A DNA stretch of 64,000 bases. It comes from Roseiarcus sp963717215 (GTDB taxonomy: Bacteria > Pseudomonadota > Alphaproteobacteria > Rhizobiales > Beijerinckiaceae). This document shows, piece by piece, positions 8,685 to 17,972 of this stretch. Under the pieces are notes generated by a model. That model ran no database searches and was not told the DNA's origin. It saw nothing but the letters and a program-made list of their open reading frames with translations. Where the stretch lies: contig CAVQVS010000001.1 of the NCBI GenBank assembly GCA_963717215.1, forward strand, positions 248,001-312,000, read 5' to 3'. Both the position numbers and the translations under genes were made by a program. Every line of letters begins with the position of its first letter. Positions within the stretch are counted from its first letter, which is position 1.

Positions 8685-10313
8685 CTAGCGCCGCCTCAAT
8701 ATGGCGGTGAGAAACAGACACAGGTAGGCGCCGATCGCGGCGGCAAGAAATCCGTCGATATAGGCGAGAACTGCCGCCTGCTTCGCGACTGCGGCCGCAA
8801 GCAGGCTCGTCCCCCGCTCCACAGCGAGCGCGGCGTCGGCCGAGTGCGCGGCGACTGCGTTGCGATACGCGGCCAGACGATCGGCGGTCTGGCCGCCGAG
8901 GCTGTCGATATGCAGGCCGATGAGATTGGAGTGGACCTGCTCGCGCACGCGCACGAAGGTCTGCATGAAGGCGGTTCCGATCTCGCCGCCAAAGAGGCGA
9001 CTGGTCTGGAACAGCGTACCGATCGTGAGGACGTCGGCAGGGCTCATCGATCGGACGGCGAGAACGACGACAGAGGTCAACGCGAACGATTGGCCGATCG
9101 CCTGCAGGATCTGCGAGGGAAGAAAATCGTCGGTGGCCCAGTCCTGCGTGAGGCCGGTCCCCATGAGACAGGCGATTCCGATCAGAATCGCGCCGAAGGC
9201 CAGCGTCAGACGGGCGTCGACACGTTGCAGAAGCCAGCCGAGCGGCAGGACGATCACAAGCTGCGGCAGGGCGATCCAGAGCAGGACGGCGCCGACCTGC
9301 AGCTCACGATAGTTCTGCACCACCTGAAGATAGGTCGGGATGATGTAGGCGGTCGAGAGAATAATGAACCGGAAACCTGTGACCAGGAGCAGGATCGCGA
9401 CCAGCCCCTCGCGGGCGAGCAGCCGAAGATTGAGGAAGGGCTTCTCGGTCCAAAACTCCCGCACGACGAAAGCGAGCGTCAGCAAACCGCCGGAGAGCAA
9501 AAGGCCGTTGACCAAGCCATTGTTGCGCCAGTCGAGCCTGTTGCCCTGGTCGAGGCCTGCGTAAAGGAGCGCGAAACCGAAGCCGGAATAGGCGAGCCCA
9601 GGCCAGTCGAGGTGCCGAAGAAGGCTCGTGTTCGTCTTCTCGCGCGGCACTCCGTACCAGATGCAGGCGAACATGACGGGGAGCGCGGCGCAATATTGCC
9701 ATTCGATCCACCGCCACGAGACGCTGTCCGAGTACCAGCCCTCGAGCGAAGCCGCGACGTTCTGCGACAGCTCGGAGTTCATTGCGTAGACGGCAAGACC
9801 GTAGACGACGAGGCGCTGCGGCAGATTGCGGACGATGAAGCCGATGGTGAGGGGGATGAAGGTGCCGGCGCCGACGCCTGCGAGAAACTGCGCGGTGAGG
9901 AAGGCGGTGAGATTGGGCGACAAGGGCGCGAGCAGGCTCGCGACGAAAAGCAGCGCCATTCCGTACAGAAGGATTCGCCTGACGCTGAAAATGGCGCCGA
10001 GATAGGGGCAGGCGACGCCGATGAGCATCTGGCCGACGCCGAAGCTCGTCGTCATCCATGCGCCTTCGTCGAACCCGAAGTGCAGCCCGCCGCGCAGGTC
10101 CGCAAGCCCGAAGGTCGTAATGCGGCTGCCAATGGTCGAGAGGAGCGCGCCGATCAGGACGCCCAATATCCCAATGTAAGGCCGGAGCGAATCCGCGCTG
10201 AGCCGCTGGGGCATCCACCCCGCTGCATGGGTCGCGACCCCAGCCGAGGTGATCGGAATGGGGACGCGAGTCGCGGGGCGCGGCGCGATGAGCGGGGCCG
10301 GGACGGCGGTCAT
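8685..10313 (-). CDS. MFS efflux transporter, DHA2 (EmrB/QacA) family
   Basis: A 542-aa membrane protein with about 14 predicted helices. After a proline-rich N-terminal tail it has GVLIGALLSTIGSRITTFG (helix 1), then FDEGAWMTTSFGVGQMLIG, and FLAGVGAGTFIPLTIGFIV, the motif-C-like region of drug/H+ antiporters. Its start overlaps the stop of the upstream HlyD-family gene by 4 bases (ATGA), so the two are translationally coupled. Together they resemble EmrAB, which needs an outer-membrane channel not encoded here. Substrates are probably hydrophobic drugs or organic acids. No adjacent regulator gene is present. Confidence 0.9.
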   Translation of the reverse strand: MTAVPAPLIAPRPATRVPIPITSAGVATHAAGWMPQRLSADSLRPYIGILGVLIGALLSTIGSRITTFGLADLRGGLHFGFDEGAWMTTSFGVGQMLIGVACPYLGAIFSVRRILLYGMALLFVASLLAPLSPNLTAFLTAQFLAGVGAGTFIPLTIGFIVRNLPQRLVVYGLAVYAMNSELSQNVAASLEGWYSDSVSWRWIEWQYCAALPVMFACIWYGVPREKTNTSLLRHLDWPGLAYSGFGFALLYAGLDQGNRLDWRNNGLVNGLLLSGGLLTLAFVVREFWTEKPFLNLRLLAREGLVAILLLVTGFRFIILSTAYIIPTYLQVVQNYRELQVGAVLLWIALPQLVIVLPLGWLLQRVDARLTLAFGAILIGIACLMGTGLTQDWATDDFLPSQILQAIGQSFALTSVVVLAVRSMSPADVLTIGTLFQTSRLFGGEIGTAFMQTFVRVREQVHSNLIGLHIDSLGGQTADRLAAYRNAVAAHSADAALAVERGTSLLAAAVAKQAAVLAYIDGFLAAAIGAYLCLFLTAILRRR

Positions 10314-11467
10314 GGGCGGGGCGCAGCGTCGCTCGGCGCCGTTCCGCCGCTCTGCACGGGACCGGCGCCAGTATCGACCGTGGCTTCAACCGACATGCCG
10401 GGCCTCACCAGCGCGCCAAGCGAAGGGTTGCTGTCGAGCACGATCTTCACCGGCACGCGCTGGACCACCTTGGTGAAGTTCCCGGTCGCGTTGTCGGGGG
10501 GAAGCAGCGCGAAGGTGCTGCCTGTCCCCGGCGACCACGAGTCCACGTGGCCGGTGAGCTTGAGGTCGGGAAAGGCGTCGACCGTCACGCGGGCCGGCTG
10601 ACCAACCCGGATGTTGGTCATCTGGGTTTCCTTGAAGTTCGCGAGCGCCCAGATGTTCGGCAGCGGAAGGACGGCGATCACTTGCGTGCCGACATTGACG
10701 AATTGCCCGAGACGCACTTGCCGCTGGCCCACAAGGCCATCGGCTGGCGACAGAATTCGCGTGTAACGCAGATTGTCCGAGGCGAGCGCGGCCTGCGCTT
10801 CCGCTGCGTGGATCTGGGCGCGAAGCTGCTTCTCCTGAATGTCGATCGCCGCCAGCGCCGCCTTCTGCTGGTCGAGCTGCGCTTCGTTCAGGCGCCGTTG
10901 CGCCATCACTTTCTTTGCGTTGGCGTCGGCCTGCTCGACCAGCTGCTGGGTGCCGGCAATTCCTGTCTTGAACAGGTTTCGCTGGCGCTGATCCTCGAGC
11001 TGGTAGCGCAGCAGGTCGGCCTCGGTCGCGTCGATCGTCGCCTCGGCCTCCCGGACAAGCGACTGCTGGATGGCGCGCTGATTCTCGAGATTGGCGAGCG
11101 TGGCCTCGGCCGCGGCGAGATTGGCTTGAGCCAGGTCAAGCTGGGCCTGGTAGTCGGCCGGATCAATGACGGCGATCAGATCGCCCTTGTGGATGGCCTG
11201 GAAGTCGTTGACCGGCATTTCGGTGATGTAGCCGGACACCCTCGCGGAGAGCGGGGTCACGTCGCCCGCGACGAAGGCGTCGTCCGTCGATTCCAAACGC
11301 GCGGCGCCCGTCCAGCGATCCCAATGTCCGGCTGTGTACCAGATGAGCCAGGCGACGAAGACCAGGAAGGTGATGCGGAGGATCGGATAGAGCCAGCGAC
11401 TGCGCCAGGCTGTGGCCTGAGTCGAAGTTGGGGACGAGGCGTTATCTGTCACTTGCGAATCGGCCAT
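10310..11467 (-). CDS. HlyD/EmrA-family periplasmic adaptor
   Basis: A 385-aa protein with one N-terminal membrane anchor (ITFLVFVAWLIWYTAGHW, about residues 32-49), a lipoyl-like half (LSARVSGYITEMPVNDFQ, KGDLIAVIDPADYQ), a long Ala/Gln-rich coiled-coil hairpin (about 108-225) and the second half DGLVGQRQVRLGQFVNVG. This is the membrane fusion protein layout that bridges an inner-membrane pump to an outer-membrane channel. Operon partner of the DHA2 pump. The C-terminal tail (GGTAPSDAAPRP) is not conserved. Confidence 0.9.
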   Translation of the reverse strand: MADSQVTDNASSPTSTQATAWRSRWLYPILRITFLVFVAWLIWYTAGHWDRWTGAARLESTDDAFVAGDVTPLSARVSGYITEMPVNDFQAIHKGDLIAVIDPADYQAQLDLAQANLAAAEATLANLENQRAIQQSLVREAEATIDATEADLLRYQLEDQRQRNLFKTGIAGTQQLVEQADANAKKVMAQRRLNEAQLDQQKAALAAIDIQEKQLRAQIHAAEAQAALASDNLRYTRILSPADGLVGQRQVRLGQFVNVGTQVIAVLPLPNIWALANFKETQMTNIRVGQPARVTVDAFPDLKLTGHVDSWSPGTGSTFALLPPDNATGNFTKVVQRVPVKIVLDSNPSLGALVRPGMSVEATVDTGAGPVQSGGTAPSDAAPRP

Positions 11468-11567
11468 AGAGGCTCCAACGGCTCAATTGTAAGAGCCCCG
11501 AGCCCATGATCGCGCCGCTTGCGACCACGCTCAAGCAATACCATGGTGTCGGCGGGAGGAGCCGATT

Positions 11568-12980
11568 TCATTGCGCGCCTTCCGCGCCCGCCGGCTCCGC
11601 ATGCCCGACGACGCGGCGCGCTTCTGGAAATGCCTCCTTGACCGAACGCTCGAGCGAATCGACAGCGTCGTGAACGGTCGCCACTGGCGTTTCCGGATCC
11701 ACATGGCAGTGGAAGAGGACGAACACGCCGTCCGAGGTTTTGCGCACCCGCACGTCATGAATGTCCCGCACGCGTCCCTGCCCGGCGGCCGCGGCGGCGA
11801 GCGAGGCCTCGATGCGGTGCGCGAGTTCCGGCTCCGCGAGTTGCCCGCTGGATTCGGGCTCAGCAGGCTCGATGTGAGTCTCGACCTCGACGTCCTCGCC
11901 GACCTCGGCCGCGATCGCATCCTCAAGCTCCGAGGCGAGCCGGTGAGCCTCGCCGAGCGACATCGCTCCATCGACCTCGAGATCCAGAGTGACGGTCTTG
12001 CGCGCCTCAATGTCCTGGATGGTCACATGGTGTACAGGCAGGCCTCGGCGCGCGGCGATCACCAGCACCCGCTCGAGGATCGTCTCGTCGTCGAGCGCGA
12101 GCGGATTGGCGGTAATCGTCAATTCGGCTTGAGGCCATTTTCGCGCAATGCGGGATTGCAGCTCGGCCTTGATTCCCGCGACGCGTTCAAGCGGCAGAGT
12201 GCGCGACACCGAGACAATTACGTCGCCCACGATCTTGGCGCCGTTTGGCCTTAAGCGAATCGCCTCGATCGCCGCGACGCTCGTGTCGTGCGCGACCAGG
12301 CTGCGGATCGCGTCGGTGAGCCCTTCAGGCGCGCGGTCGACGAGCGCGTCGATTGTGGTCCTTCCCAGGCGATAGCCTGCGACACCAATGAAGCCGGCGA
12401 CGCCGATCGCCGCCAGCGCGTCGGCATGAGAGAATCCCGCGCGGGTCGCGGTGAGGCCGACGAGGACCAGAACGGACGCAACGAGGTCGCTCGAATAGTG
12501 CAGCGCATCGGCGGCGAGCGCGTGGCTCGACGTCGTATGCGCCGCATGGGACAGGGCGCGCCAGCGCACGATGTCGACGACGATCGAGAAGAGGATCGCG
12601 CCGATTGCGAAGGCGCCGACATCGACCGTCGTGTCGCCGCCGCGTATGCGCTCGATCGCCTGGATCGCGACGCCGATCGCGAGCGCGGCGAGAAGGCCGG
12701 TCTCGGCCAGCGCCGCCACCGCCTCGATCTTGGCGTGGCCGAAGGGATGATCGGCGTCGGCGGGCTTGTCGGCCTCGCGCACGGCGAACAGGGTCAGCGC
12801 GCTCGCGCTAATGTCGATCGTGTTATGCGCGCCTTCCGAAATCAGCGCGAGCGAGCCGGAAGCGAAGCCAGCCGTGAGCTTGAGCGCCGCGAGAACGGTG
12901 CTCGCGACGATCGATGCTCCTGCCGCGCGCTGCTTCAGCGTCGAGTGGTCTTGGGCCGGCTGGCGCGGCTCTGTCGCCAA
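11568..12980 (-). CDS. Cation diffusion facilitator with extended C-terminus
   Basis: A 470-aa CDF transporter. The membrane part (about residues 20-215) has LALISEGAHNTIDISASA, giving the HxxxD metal site in helix 2, and a second site HALAADALHYSSD (HxxxD) in helix 5; ADHPFGHAKIEA is the conserved family motif. After the membrane part the protein is about 150 residues longer than the usual 300 aa and seems to hold two cytoplasmic ferredoxin-like ZT-dimer domains (about 215-300 and 305-460). It probably exports Zn, Fe or Mn in exchange for protons. Divergent from gloA with 93 bases between. Confidence 0.85.
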   Translation of the reverse strand: MATEPRQPAQDHSTLKQRAAGASIVASTVLAALKLTAGFASGSLALISEGAHNTIDISASALTLFAVREADKPADADHPFGHAKIEAVAALAETGLLAALAIGVAIQAIERIRGGDTTVDVGAFAIGAILFSIVVDIVRWRALSHAAHTTSSHALAADALHYSSDLVASVLVLVGLTATRAGFSHADALAAIGVAGFIGVAGYRLGRTTIDALVDRAPEGLTDAIRSLVAHDTSVAAIEAIRLRPNGAKIVGDVIVSVSRTLPLERVAGIKAELQSRIARKWPQAELTITANPLALDDETILERVLVIAARRGLPVHHVTIQDIEARKTVTLDLEVDGAMSLGEAHRLASELEDAIAAEVGEDVEVETHIEPAEPESSGQLAEPELAHRIEASLAAAAAGQGRVRDIHDVRVRKTSDGVFVLFHCHVDPETPVATVHDAVDSLERSVKEAFPEARRVVGHAEPAGAEGAQ

Positions 12981-13073
12981 AGCGAGTCGTCCCTATGTCC
13001 GGGGGGCTTCCCCTTGAGACCGGAGGCGTTATGCTCTGAACCCATTAGCGAAGCAAACCCCGACGAGGAGCCA

Positions 13074-13511
13074 ATGGAATATCTGCATACGATGATCCGC
13101 GTGACGGATCTCAAGGCGACGATCGCATTTTTCGAGCTCATGGGCTTCGTCGAGACACGACGCATCGAGAACGAGAAGGGCCGCTTCACCCTGGTGTTCC
13201 TCGCCGCCCCCGATGACGCCGAGACCGCCAAGGCGAGCCGGAAGCCGACGGTCGAGCTCACCTACAATTGGGATCCCGAGGACTACAAGGGCGGGCGCAA
13301 TTTCGGCCATCTCGCCTATGCGGTCGATGACATCTATGCGCTCTGCGCCAAACTTCAGAAGGCTGGCGTGACCATCAATCGTCCGCCGCGCGACGGACAC
13401 ATGGCCTTCATTCGCACGCCCGATAGTATCTCGATCGAGCTTATCCAGAAGGGCGAGCCGAAGGCGCCGGCGGAGCCGTGGGCGTCTGCGGCCAACGTCG
13501 GCGTGTGGTGA
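13074..13511 (+). CDS. gloA: Lactoylglutathione lyase (glyoxalase I)
   Basis: A 145-aa vicinal-oxygen-chelate protein. Candidate metal ligands typical of GloA are present: His in YLHTMIRV, Glu in VELTYNWD, His in FGHLAYAV and Glu in SIELIQKG. It converts the methylglyoxal-glutathione hemithioacetal to S-lactoylglutathione in the cytoplasm. ATG 13074 follows GAGGAG; the frame is open far upstream but without conserved sequence. Its stop is immediately next to the convergent hydrolase stop, with no room for a terminator. Confidence 0.93.
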   Translation: MEYLHTMIRVTDLKATIAFFELMGFVETRRIENEKGRFTLVFLAAPDDAETAKASRKPTVELTYNWDPEDYKGGRNFGHLAYAVDDIYALCAKLQKAGVTINRPPRDGHMAFIRTPDSISIELIQKGEPKAPAEPWASAANVGVW

Positions 13512-14696
13512 TCATGCCATTGCGGCGCTGACGAGGTTCCGGAACAGCACGCGGAAATATTCGCGATTCTCCGGCGTCTGAACCATGAAGACCGCGAACA
13601 GGGAGTCTCGCGGCGACACCCAGAACGCCGTGCCCATCATGCCACCCCAGAAAAACTCGCCGACGCTGCCCGCTGTCGGCGCCTGGCCCGGATCGGTGCG
13701 GACCGCGAAGCCAAGGCCGAAGCCGTGACCAGGCCATAGCAGATAGTGGCCTCTCTTCACGCTCGCGTGGAGGTGATCGCTCGCCATGAAGGCGAGCGTG
13801 CGCGGACTGAGAATGCGCACGCCGTCGATCGCGCCCCCGGCGCTCAGCATGGCGGCGAAGCGCGTATAGTCAGCGAGCGTCGACATGAGGCCGCCGCCGC
13901 CGGACTCGAATTCGGGCGGCGACGTCGAAGCGCGCGTGTCCGCCCCGGCCGCGATCATGACATCGAACGAGAACGGGTCGGCGCGCCGGTCGAGTTTCGA
14001 CTGAGGCGTGTAGAAGGCGGTGTCGACCATGGCGAGCGGCCCAAACAGGCGATGGCGCAAAACCTCGCCAAGCGAAGCGCCCTCGACGATCTCGACAATG
14101 CGCCCGAGCACGTCGGTGGACAGGCTGTACTCCCACACCTCGCCCGGCTGATGCATGAGCGGAAGCGCGGCCATTGCCTCGACATTTGCTGCCGCCGTCC
14201 GGTTCACATTGGCGACGTTCGCCGCCTTGACCAGCTTCTGGACGGGCGAGACGCCGGTGAAGCCGTAGGTCAGCCCCGACGTGTGGCGCATGAGGTCCTG
14301 GACGGTGATCGGCCGCTCGAGCGGCGCGAGGTCAAGCTTGTCGCGGTTGACAATGCCGACCTTCGAGCTGGCGAAAGCGGGAATGTATTTCGAGACGGGA
14401 TCGGTGATCAGAAGCCGCCCTTCCTCGACCAGCATCATCGCGGCGACGGAAACGATCGGCTTCGTCATCGAATAGATGCGGAAGATCGCGTCGTCCCTCA
14501 TGTCGGGGCCGCCGGGCCGCAGCGCGCCCACCGATTGGCGGTAGGCGATATGCCCATGCCGGGCGATCAGCATCGAGAGGCCCGGAGCCTTCTTCTCCTC
14601 GACCTGACGAGCCATGATTGCGGTCAGGCGCTCGAGCCTTTGCGGATTGAAGCCGAGCGTTTCCGATGGGGCGTAAGGCAGGGCGAACGAACTCAT
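13512..14696 (-). CDS. Serine hydrolase, class C beta-lactamase/esterase family (copy 2)
   Basis: A 394-aa protein of the beta-lactamase/EstB-like family. Catalytic Ser-x-x-Lys is in RIYSMTKPIVSVAAMM, the Tyr motif in WEYSLSTD, and a C-terminal HGFGLGFAV replaces the usual KTG-type motif, as in esterases of this family. No signal peptide, so probably cytoplasmic. ATG 14696 (MSSFALPYAP) follows AAAGAGAAAG and matches the start of the neighbouring paralogue. Without correction the frame is open upstream into copy 1, giving an artificial 820-aa fusion. Substrate unknown; ester or lactone hydrolysis is more likely than beta-lactam resistance. Confidence 0.85.
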   Translation of the reverse strand: MSSFALPYAPSETLGFNPQRLERLTAIMARQVEEKKAPGLSMLIARHGHIAYRQSVGALRPGGPDMRDDAIFRIYSMTKPIVSVAAMMLVEEGRLLITDPVSKYIPAFASSKVGIVNRDKLDLAPLERPITVQDLMRHTSGLTYGFTGVSPVQKLVKAANVANVNRTAAANVEAMAALPLMHQPGEVWEYSLSTDVLGRIVEIVEGASLGEVLRHRLFGPLAMVDTAFYTPQSKLDRRADPFSFDVMIAAGADTRASTSPPEFESGGGGLMSTLADYTRFAAMLSAGGAIDGVRILSPRTLAFMASDHLHASVKRGHYLLWPGHGFGLGFAVRTDPGQAPTAGSVGEFFWGGMMGTAFWVSPRDSLFAVFMVQTPENREYFRVLFRNLVSAAMA

Positions 14697-14722
14697 GGCT
14701 TTCTCTTTGGGCTGCCGGAGGT

Positions 14723-15908
14723 TTAAAGGATTGCCGCGTTGAGCAGATTGCCAAACGTCCAGCCAAAATGCTCGCGGTTGTCCGGCGCCTGTGTCATGAA
14801 AATCGCGAACAGGGAGTCTCTGCGGCGAAACCCTGAATGTCGTTCCCGCCCAGCCGCCCCAGAAATAGTCGCCGACCGATCCTGGCGTCGTCGCGAGTCC
14901 ATATTGCAGGCGTACGCCGAAGCCGAGGCCGAAGCCGTGGCCCGGCGCAAGCAGCGCGTGGCTGCGGTCGACATGAGATCCCAGATGATCGCTCGCCATG
15001 AACCGGATCATTCGGGGTCCCAGGATGCGTACGCCGTCGAGCTCGCCTCCGCTGCTTAGCATCGCAGCGAAGCGTGCGTAATCTCCGATCGTCGACAAAA
15101 GGCCGCCGCCGCCCGATTCGAATCGTGGCGGCTCGGTCATAGGATTCGGATCGGCGCCAAGGCTTATGTAGACCTGCGGCGACATTGGCTTTGCCTCCCG
15201 CGGAAGCTTTGAGGGAGGGATGAAAAAGGCGGTGTCGACCATGCCAAGCGGGCCGAACAGGCGCTGCTGCAAAACCTCGCCGAGCGAACCGCCTTCGATG
15301 ACCTCGATCACGCGGCCGAGCACGTCGGTCGACAGGCTATATTCCCAAACCTCTCCGGGTTGATGCATCAACGGCAGGGCGGCGAGCGCCTCGACCTGCT
15401 CGGCCAGCGTTCCCTTCTGACTCCCCAAGCCCGAGGCCGCGACCAGTGTCTGCACCTTTGATGCTCCGGTGTAGCCATAGGTCAGCCCCGATGTGTGCCG
15501 CATCAGGTCCTGGACCGTGATCGGCCGCTTCAGCGGCGCAGGACGGAGCTTGTCGTCGTTGACGATTCCGACTTTCGTGTTCTCGAAAGCGGGAATGTAT
15601 TTCGATACGGGATCGGTGATCAGAAGCCGCCCTTCCTCGACCAGCATCATCGCGGCGACGGAAACGATCGGCTTCGTCATTGAATAGATGCGGAAGATCG
15701 CGTCGTCCCTCATGTCGGGGCCGCCGGGCCGCAGCGCGCCGACCGATTGGCGGTAGGCGATATGCCCATGCCGGGCGATCAGCATGGAGACGCCCGGCGC
15801 CTTCCTCTCCTCGACCTGGCGAGCCATGATTGCGGTCAGCCGCTCGAGCCTTTGCGGAATGAATCCCAGGGTTTCCGAGGGAGCGTAAGGCAGGCCGAAG
15901 GAACCCAT
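14723..15908 (-). pseudogene. Serine hydrolase copy 1, frameshifted
   Basis: Paralogue of the adjacent gene, same motifs (YSMTKPIVS, WEYSLSTD, HGFGLGFGV). Near the 3' end, the base T at about 14821 (A in the sense strand) is extra compared with copy 2: the sense strand reads CCGC-A-GAGACTCC where copy 2 reads CCGCGAGACTCC. After removing it the protein continues RDSLFAIFMTQAPDNREHF and ends at 14723, giving 394 aa, exactly the length of copy 2. With the extra base, translation leaves frame and runs through the 26-base spacer into copy 2. Either a recent mutation or a sequence error. Start ATG 15908 (MGSFGLPYAP) chosen by alignment to copy 2. Confidence 0.85.
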
Positions 15909-16027
15909 GGCGCAGCGCTCGTGGCCGTGAAGCGATGGCGGACAATGGGCCAGGAGCAGGCAAGCGGCAAGCACGTACGGCGATAAGCCGCGCTGGACAG
16001 CGGACCGCGCCCGCGGGACAAAGCCGA

Positions 16028-17338
16028 ATGAGCCTTCTCGACGGCCTTGATCCCAAGCCTGAGCCGCCGCCGGCGCCGCTCGCCGAACGGCTGCGGCCGA
16101 TGTCGATCGCCGAAGTTTCGGGCCAGGAGCATCTGACGGGACCGAACGGAGCGCTGACGCGCCTGCTTGCGGCGCCCTCGCTCGGCTCGATGATCTTCTG
16201 GGGGCCGCCTGGCAGTGGCAAGACGACGGTCGCGCGGCTCATCGGCGCTTCCCGCGCCGACACATTCGTGCAGCTCTCGGCGATCCATACGGGCGTCGCG
16301 GAACTGAAGAAGATCTTCGACGCGGCGCGCGTGCGCCGTGCGCAAGGGCAGGGCACGCTCCTGTTCGTCGACGAGATCCATCGCTTCAACCGCGCGCAGC
16401 AGGATTCTTTCCTTCCGGTGATGGAGGACGGCTCGATCACGCTCATCGGCGCAACGACCGAAAATCCGTCATTCGAACTCAATGCGGCGTTGCTGTCGCG
16501 CGCCCGCGTGCTCGTCTTTCGACCGCTTGGCGCGGAGGCGCTCGAGGCGCTCTTGAAACGCGCCGAAGAGGTGATGGGCGCACCTCTGCCGCTCGAACCG
16601 CCAGCGCGGGAGGCCCTCATCGGCATGGCGGACGGCGACGGGCGGGCTGTGCTCACTCTCGCCGAAGAAGTTTGGCGCGCCGCGCGCGTGGGCGAGGTGC
16701 TCGACGCCGCGCAGCTCGTCGAAGTGGTGCAGCGGCGCGCGCCGATCTACGACAAGGCGCAGGACGGCCATTACAACCTGATCTCGGCCCTGCACAAAAC
16801 CGTGCGCGGCTCCGATCCGGACGCGGCGCTCTATTATCTCGCGCGCATGTTCGACGCCGGCGAGGACCCGTTGTTCATCGCGCGGCGCGTGGTGCGCATG
16901 GCGTCCGAGGATATCGGGCTCGCCGACCCTCAAGCCCTAGTTATCGCCAACGCCGCCAAGGATGCTTACGATTTTCTCGGCAGTCCGGAGGGGGAGCTCG
17001 CGATCGCGGAGGCCGTGGTCTACGTCGCGACCGCGCCGAAATCGAACGCAATCTACAGGGCGTTCGGCGCCGCTCAGACGCTCGCGAAAGCACATGGCTC
17101 CCTCGCTCCGCCGAAGACCATCCTCAACGCTCCGACCAAGCTCATGAAGCGCGAGGGCTACGGCGCGACTTACAAATATGATCACGACGAGCCCGACGCC
17201 TTCAGCGGCCAGAACTATTGGCCCGACAAGCTTGGCCGCCAGGCGCTCTACGACCCGGTCGAGCGGGGTTTCGAGCGCGAGCTCAGGAAGCGGCTGGAAT
17301 ACTGGGCGCGGCTGCGCGAGGAGCGGGGAGAGGGGTAG
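16028..17338 (+). CDS. rarA: Replication-associated recombination protein A (RarA/MgsA)
   Basis: A 436-aa AAA+ ATPase. Walker A is GPPGSGKTT, Walker B LLFVDEIHRFNRAQQD, sensor 1 LIGATTENPSFELN, followed by the C-terminal tetramerisation domain with GSDPDAALYYLARMF and EDIGLADPQAL. These are signature sequences of RarA/WRNIP1. It acts at stalled replication forks. ATG 16028 begins MSLLDGLDPKPEP; a longer frame from 15935 lacks conservation. Divergent from the hydrolase pair with 119 bases between them. Confidence 0.95.
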   Translation: MSLLDGLDPKPEPPPAPLAERLRPMSIAEVSGQEHLTGPNGALTRLLAAPSLGSMIFWGPPGSGKTTVARLIGASRADTFVQLSAIHTGVAELKKIFDAARVRRAQGQGTLLFVDEIHRFNRAQQDSFLPVMEDGSITLIGATTENPSFELNAALLSRARVLVFRPLGAEALEALLKRAEEVMGAPLPLEPPAREALIGMADGDGRAVLTLAEEVWRAARVGEVLDAAQLVEVVQRRAPIYDKAQDGHYNLISALHKTVRGSDPDAALYYLARMFDAGEDPLFIARRVVRMASEDIGLADPQALVIANAAKDAYDFLGSPEGELAIAEAVVYVATAPKSNAIYRAFGAAQTLAKAHGSLAPPKTILNAPTKLMKREGYGATYKYDHDEPDAFSGQNYWPDKLGRQALYDPVERGFERELRKRLEYWARLREERGEG

Positions 17339-17371
17339 GGGGAAGGGCCCTCATCCGTCCGCGCTACGCGC

Positions 17372-17448
17372 GGCCACCTTCTCCCCGAGGGAGAAGGGTT
17401 TCGGCGCCGCCGTTGGCTCACCCCTTCTCCCTCGGGGAGAAGGTGGCC
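17372..17448. repeat. Intergenic palindromic repeat with 27-nt perfect arms
   Basis: Arms 17372-17398 and 17422-17448 are exact reverse complements (27 nt; core CCTTCTCCCTCGGGGAGAAGG) separated by 23 bases. Flanking CCCTCATCCG and CCGGATGCGGG extend an imperfect pairing. It lies between the convergent rarA and coaD genes. The core resembles the dispersed REP-like palindromes common in Hyphomicrobiales genomes and may also serve as a bidirectional transcription stop, although it lacks a T-run. Confidence 0.85.
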
Positions 17449-17468
17449 CGAAGGGCCGGATGCGGGCG

Positions 17469-17972
17469 CTAGCGCGCGCCCTTGAACTTCGCCTTGAGCG
17501 CCTCAATCACGTTCGGCGGCGCGAAGGCGGAGGCGTCGCCGCCCATGGACGCGATCTGCCGGACGAGCGTCGCGGTAATCGGCCGGACCGGCGAGGAGGC
17601 GGGCAGAAAGACGGTACGCAGCTCGGGCGCCATCGCGCCGTTCATGCCCGCCATCTGCATCTCATAGTCGAAATCGGTTCCGTCCCTGAGCCCCCGGAAG
17701 ATCAGCGTGGCGCCTGCCTGGCGCGCGGCCTCGATGGCGAGGCCGGTGAATTCGACGACGTCGAGCTCGCATCCTGCCTTAGCCATGATGGGTGCGGCCG
17801 CCTCACGGATCAGCTTCAGCCGCTCTTGAACCGTGAACAAGGCGGCCTTGTTAGGATTGGAGCCCACGCCGACGACCAGCCGGTCGCACAAAGCCGCCGC
17901 GTGCTCGATCACGTCGAGATGCCCGTTGGTCATCGGATCGAACGAGCCTGAGAAGAAGCCGACGCGGGTCAT
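17469..17972 (-). CDS. coaD: Phosphopantetheine adenylyltransferase
   Basis: A 167-aa nucleotidyltransferase. The nucleotide-binding motif is FSGSFDPMTNGHLDVI (T/HxGH), with GVGSNPNKA, RGLRDGTDFDYEMQMA and a later FLPASS, all conserved in CoaD. It makes dephospho-CoA from 4'-phosphopantetheine and ATP, the penultimate step of CoA synthesis. GTG 17975 directly precedes ATG 17972; the ATG aligns with the family start. The C-terminus converges on the palindromic repeat. Confidence 0.95.
   Translation of the reverse strand: MTRVGFFSGSFDPMTNGHLDVIEHAAALCDRLVVGVGSNPNKAALFTVQERLKLIREAAAPIMAKAGCELDVVEFTGLAIEAARQAGATLIFRGLRDGTDFDYEMQMAGMNGAMAPELRTVFLPASSPVRPITATLVRQIASMGGDASAFAPPNVIEALKAKFKGAR

Noticed and set aside
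8844..10601. Long open frame (585 codons) on the plus strand across the DHA2 pump gene
   Set aside because: It is an antisense shadow of high-GC coding: it is rich in Arg, Glu and Asp, has no recognisable family, no good start, and covers the whole intact pump gene on the other strand.
13512..15974. An 820-aa two-domain serine hydrolase
   Set aside because: The fusion depends on a one-base insertion at 14821. After correction two separate 394-aa genes appear, each with its own start and stop.
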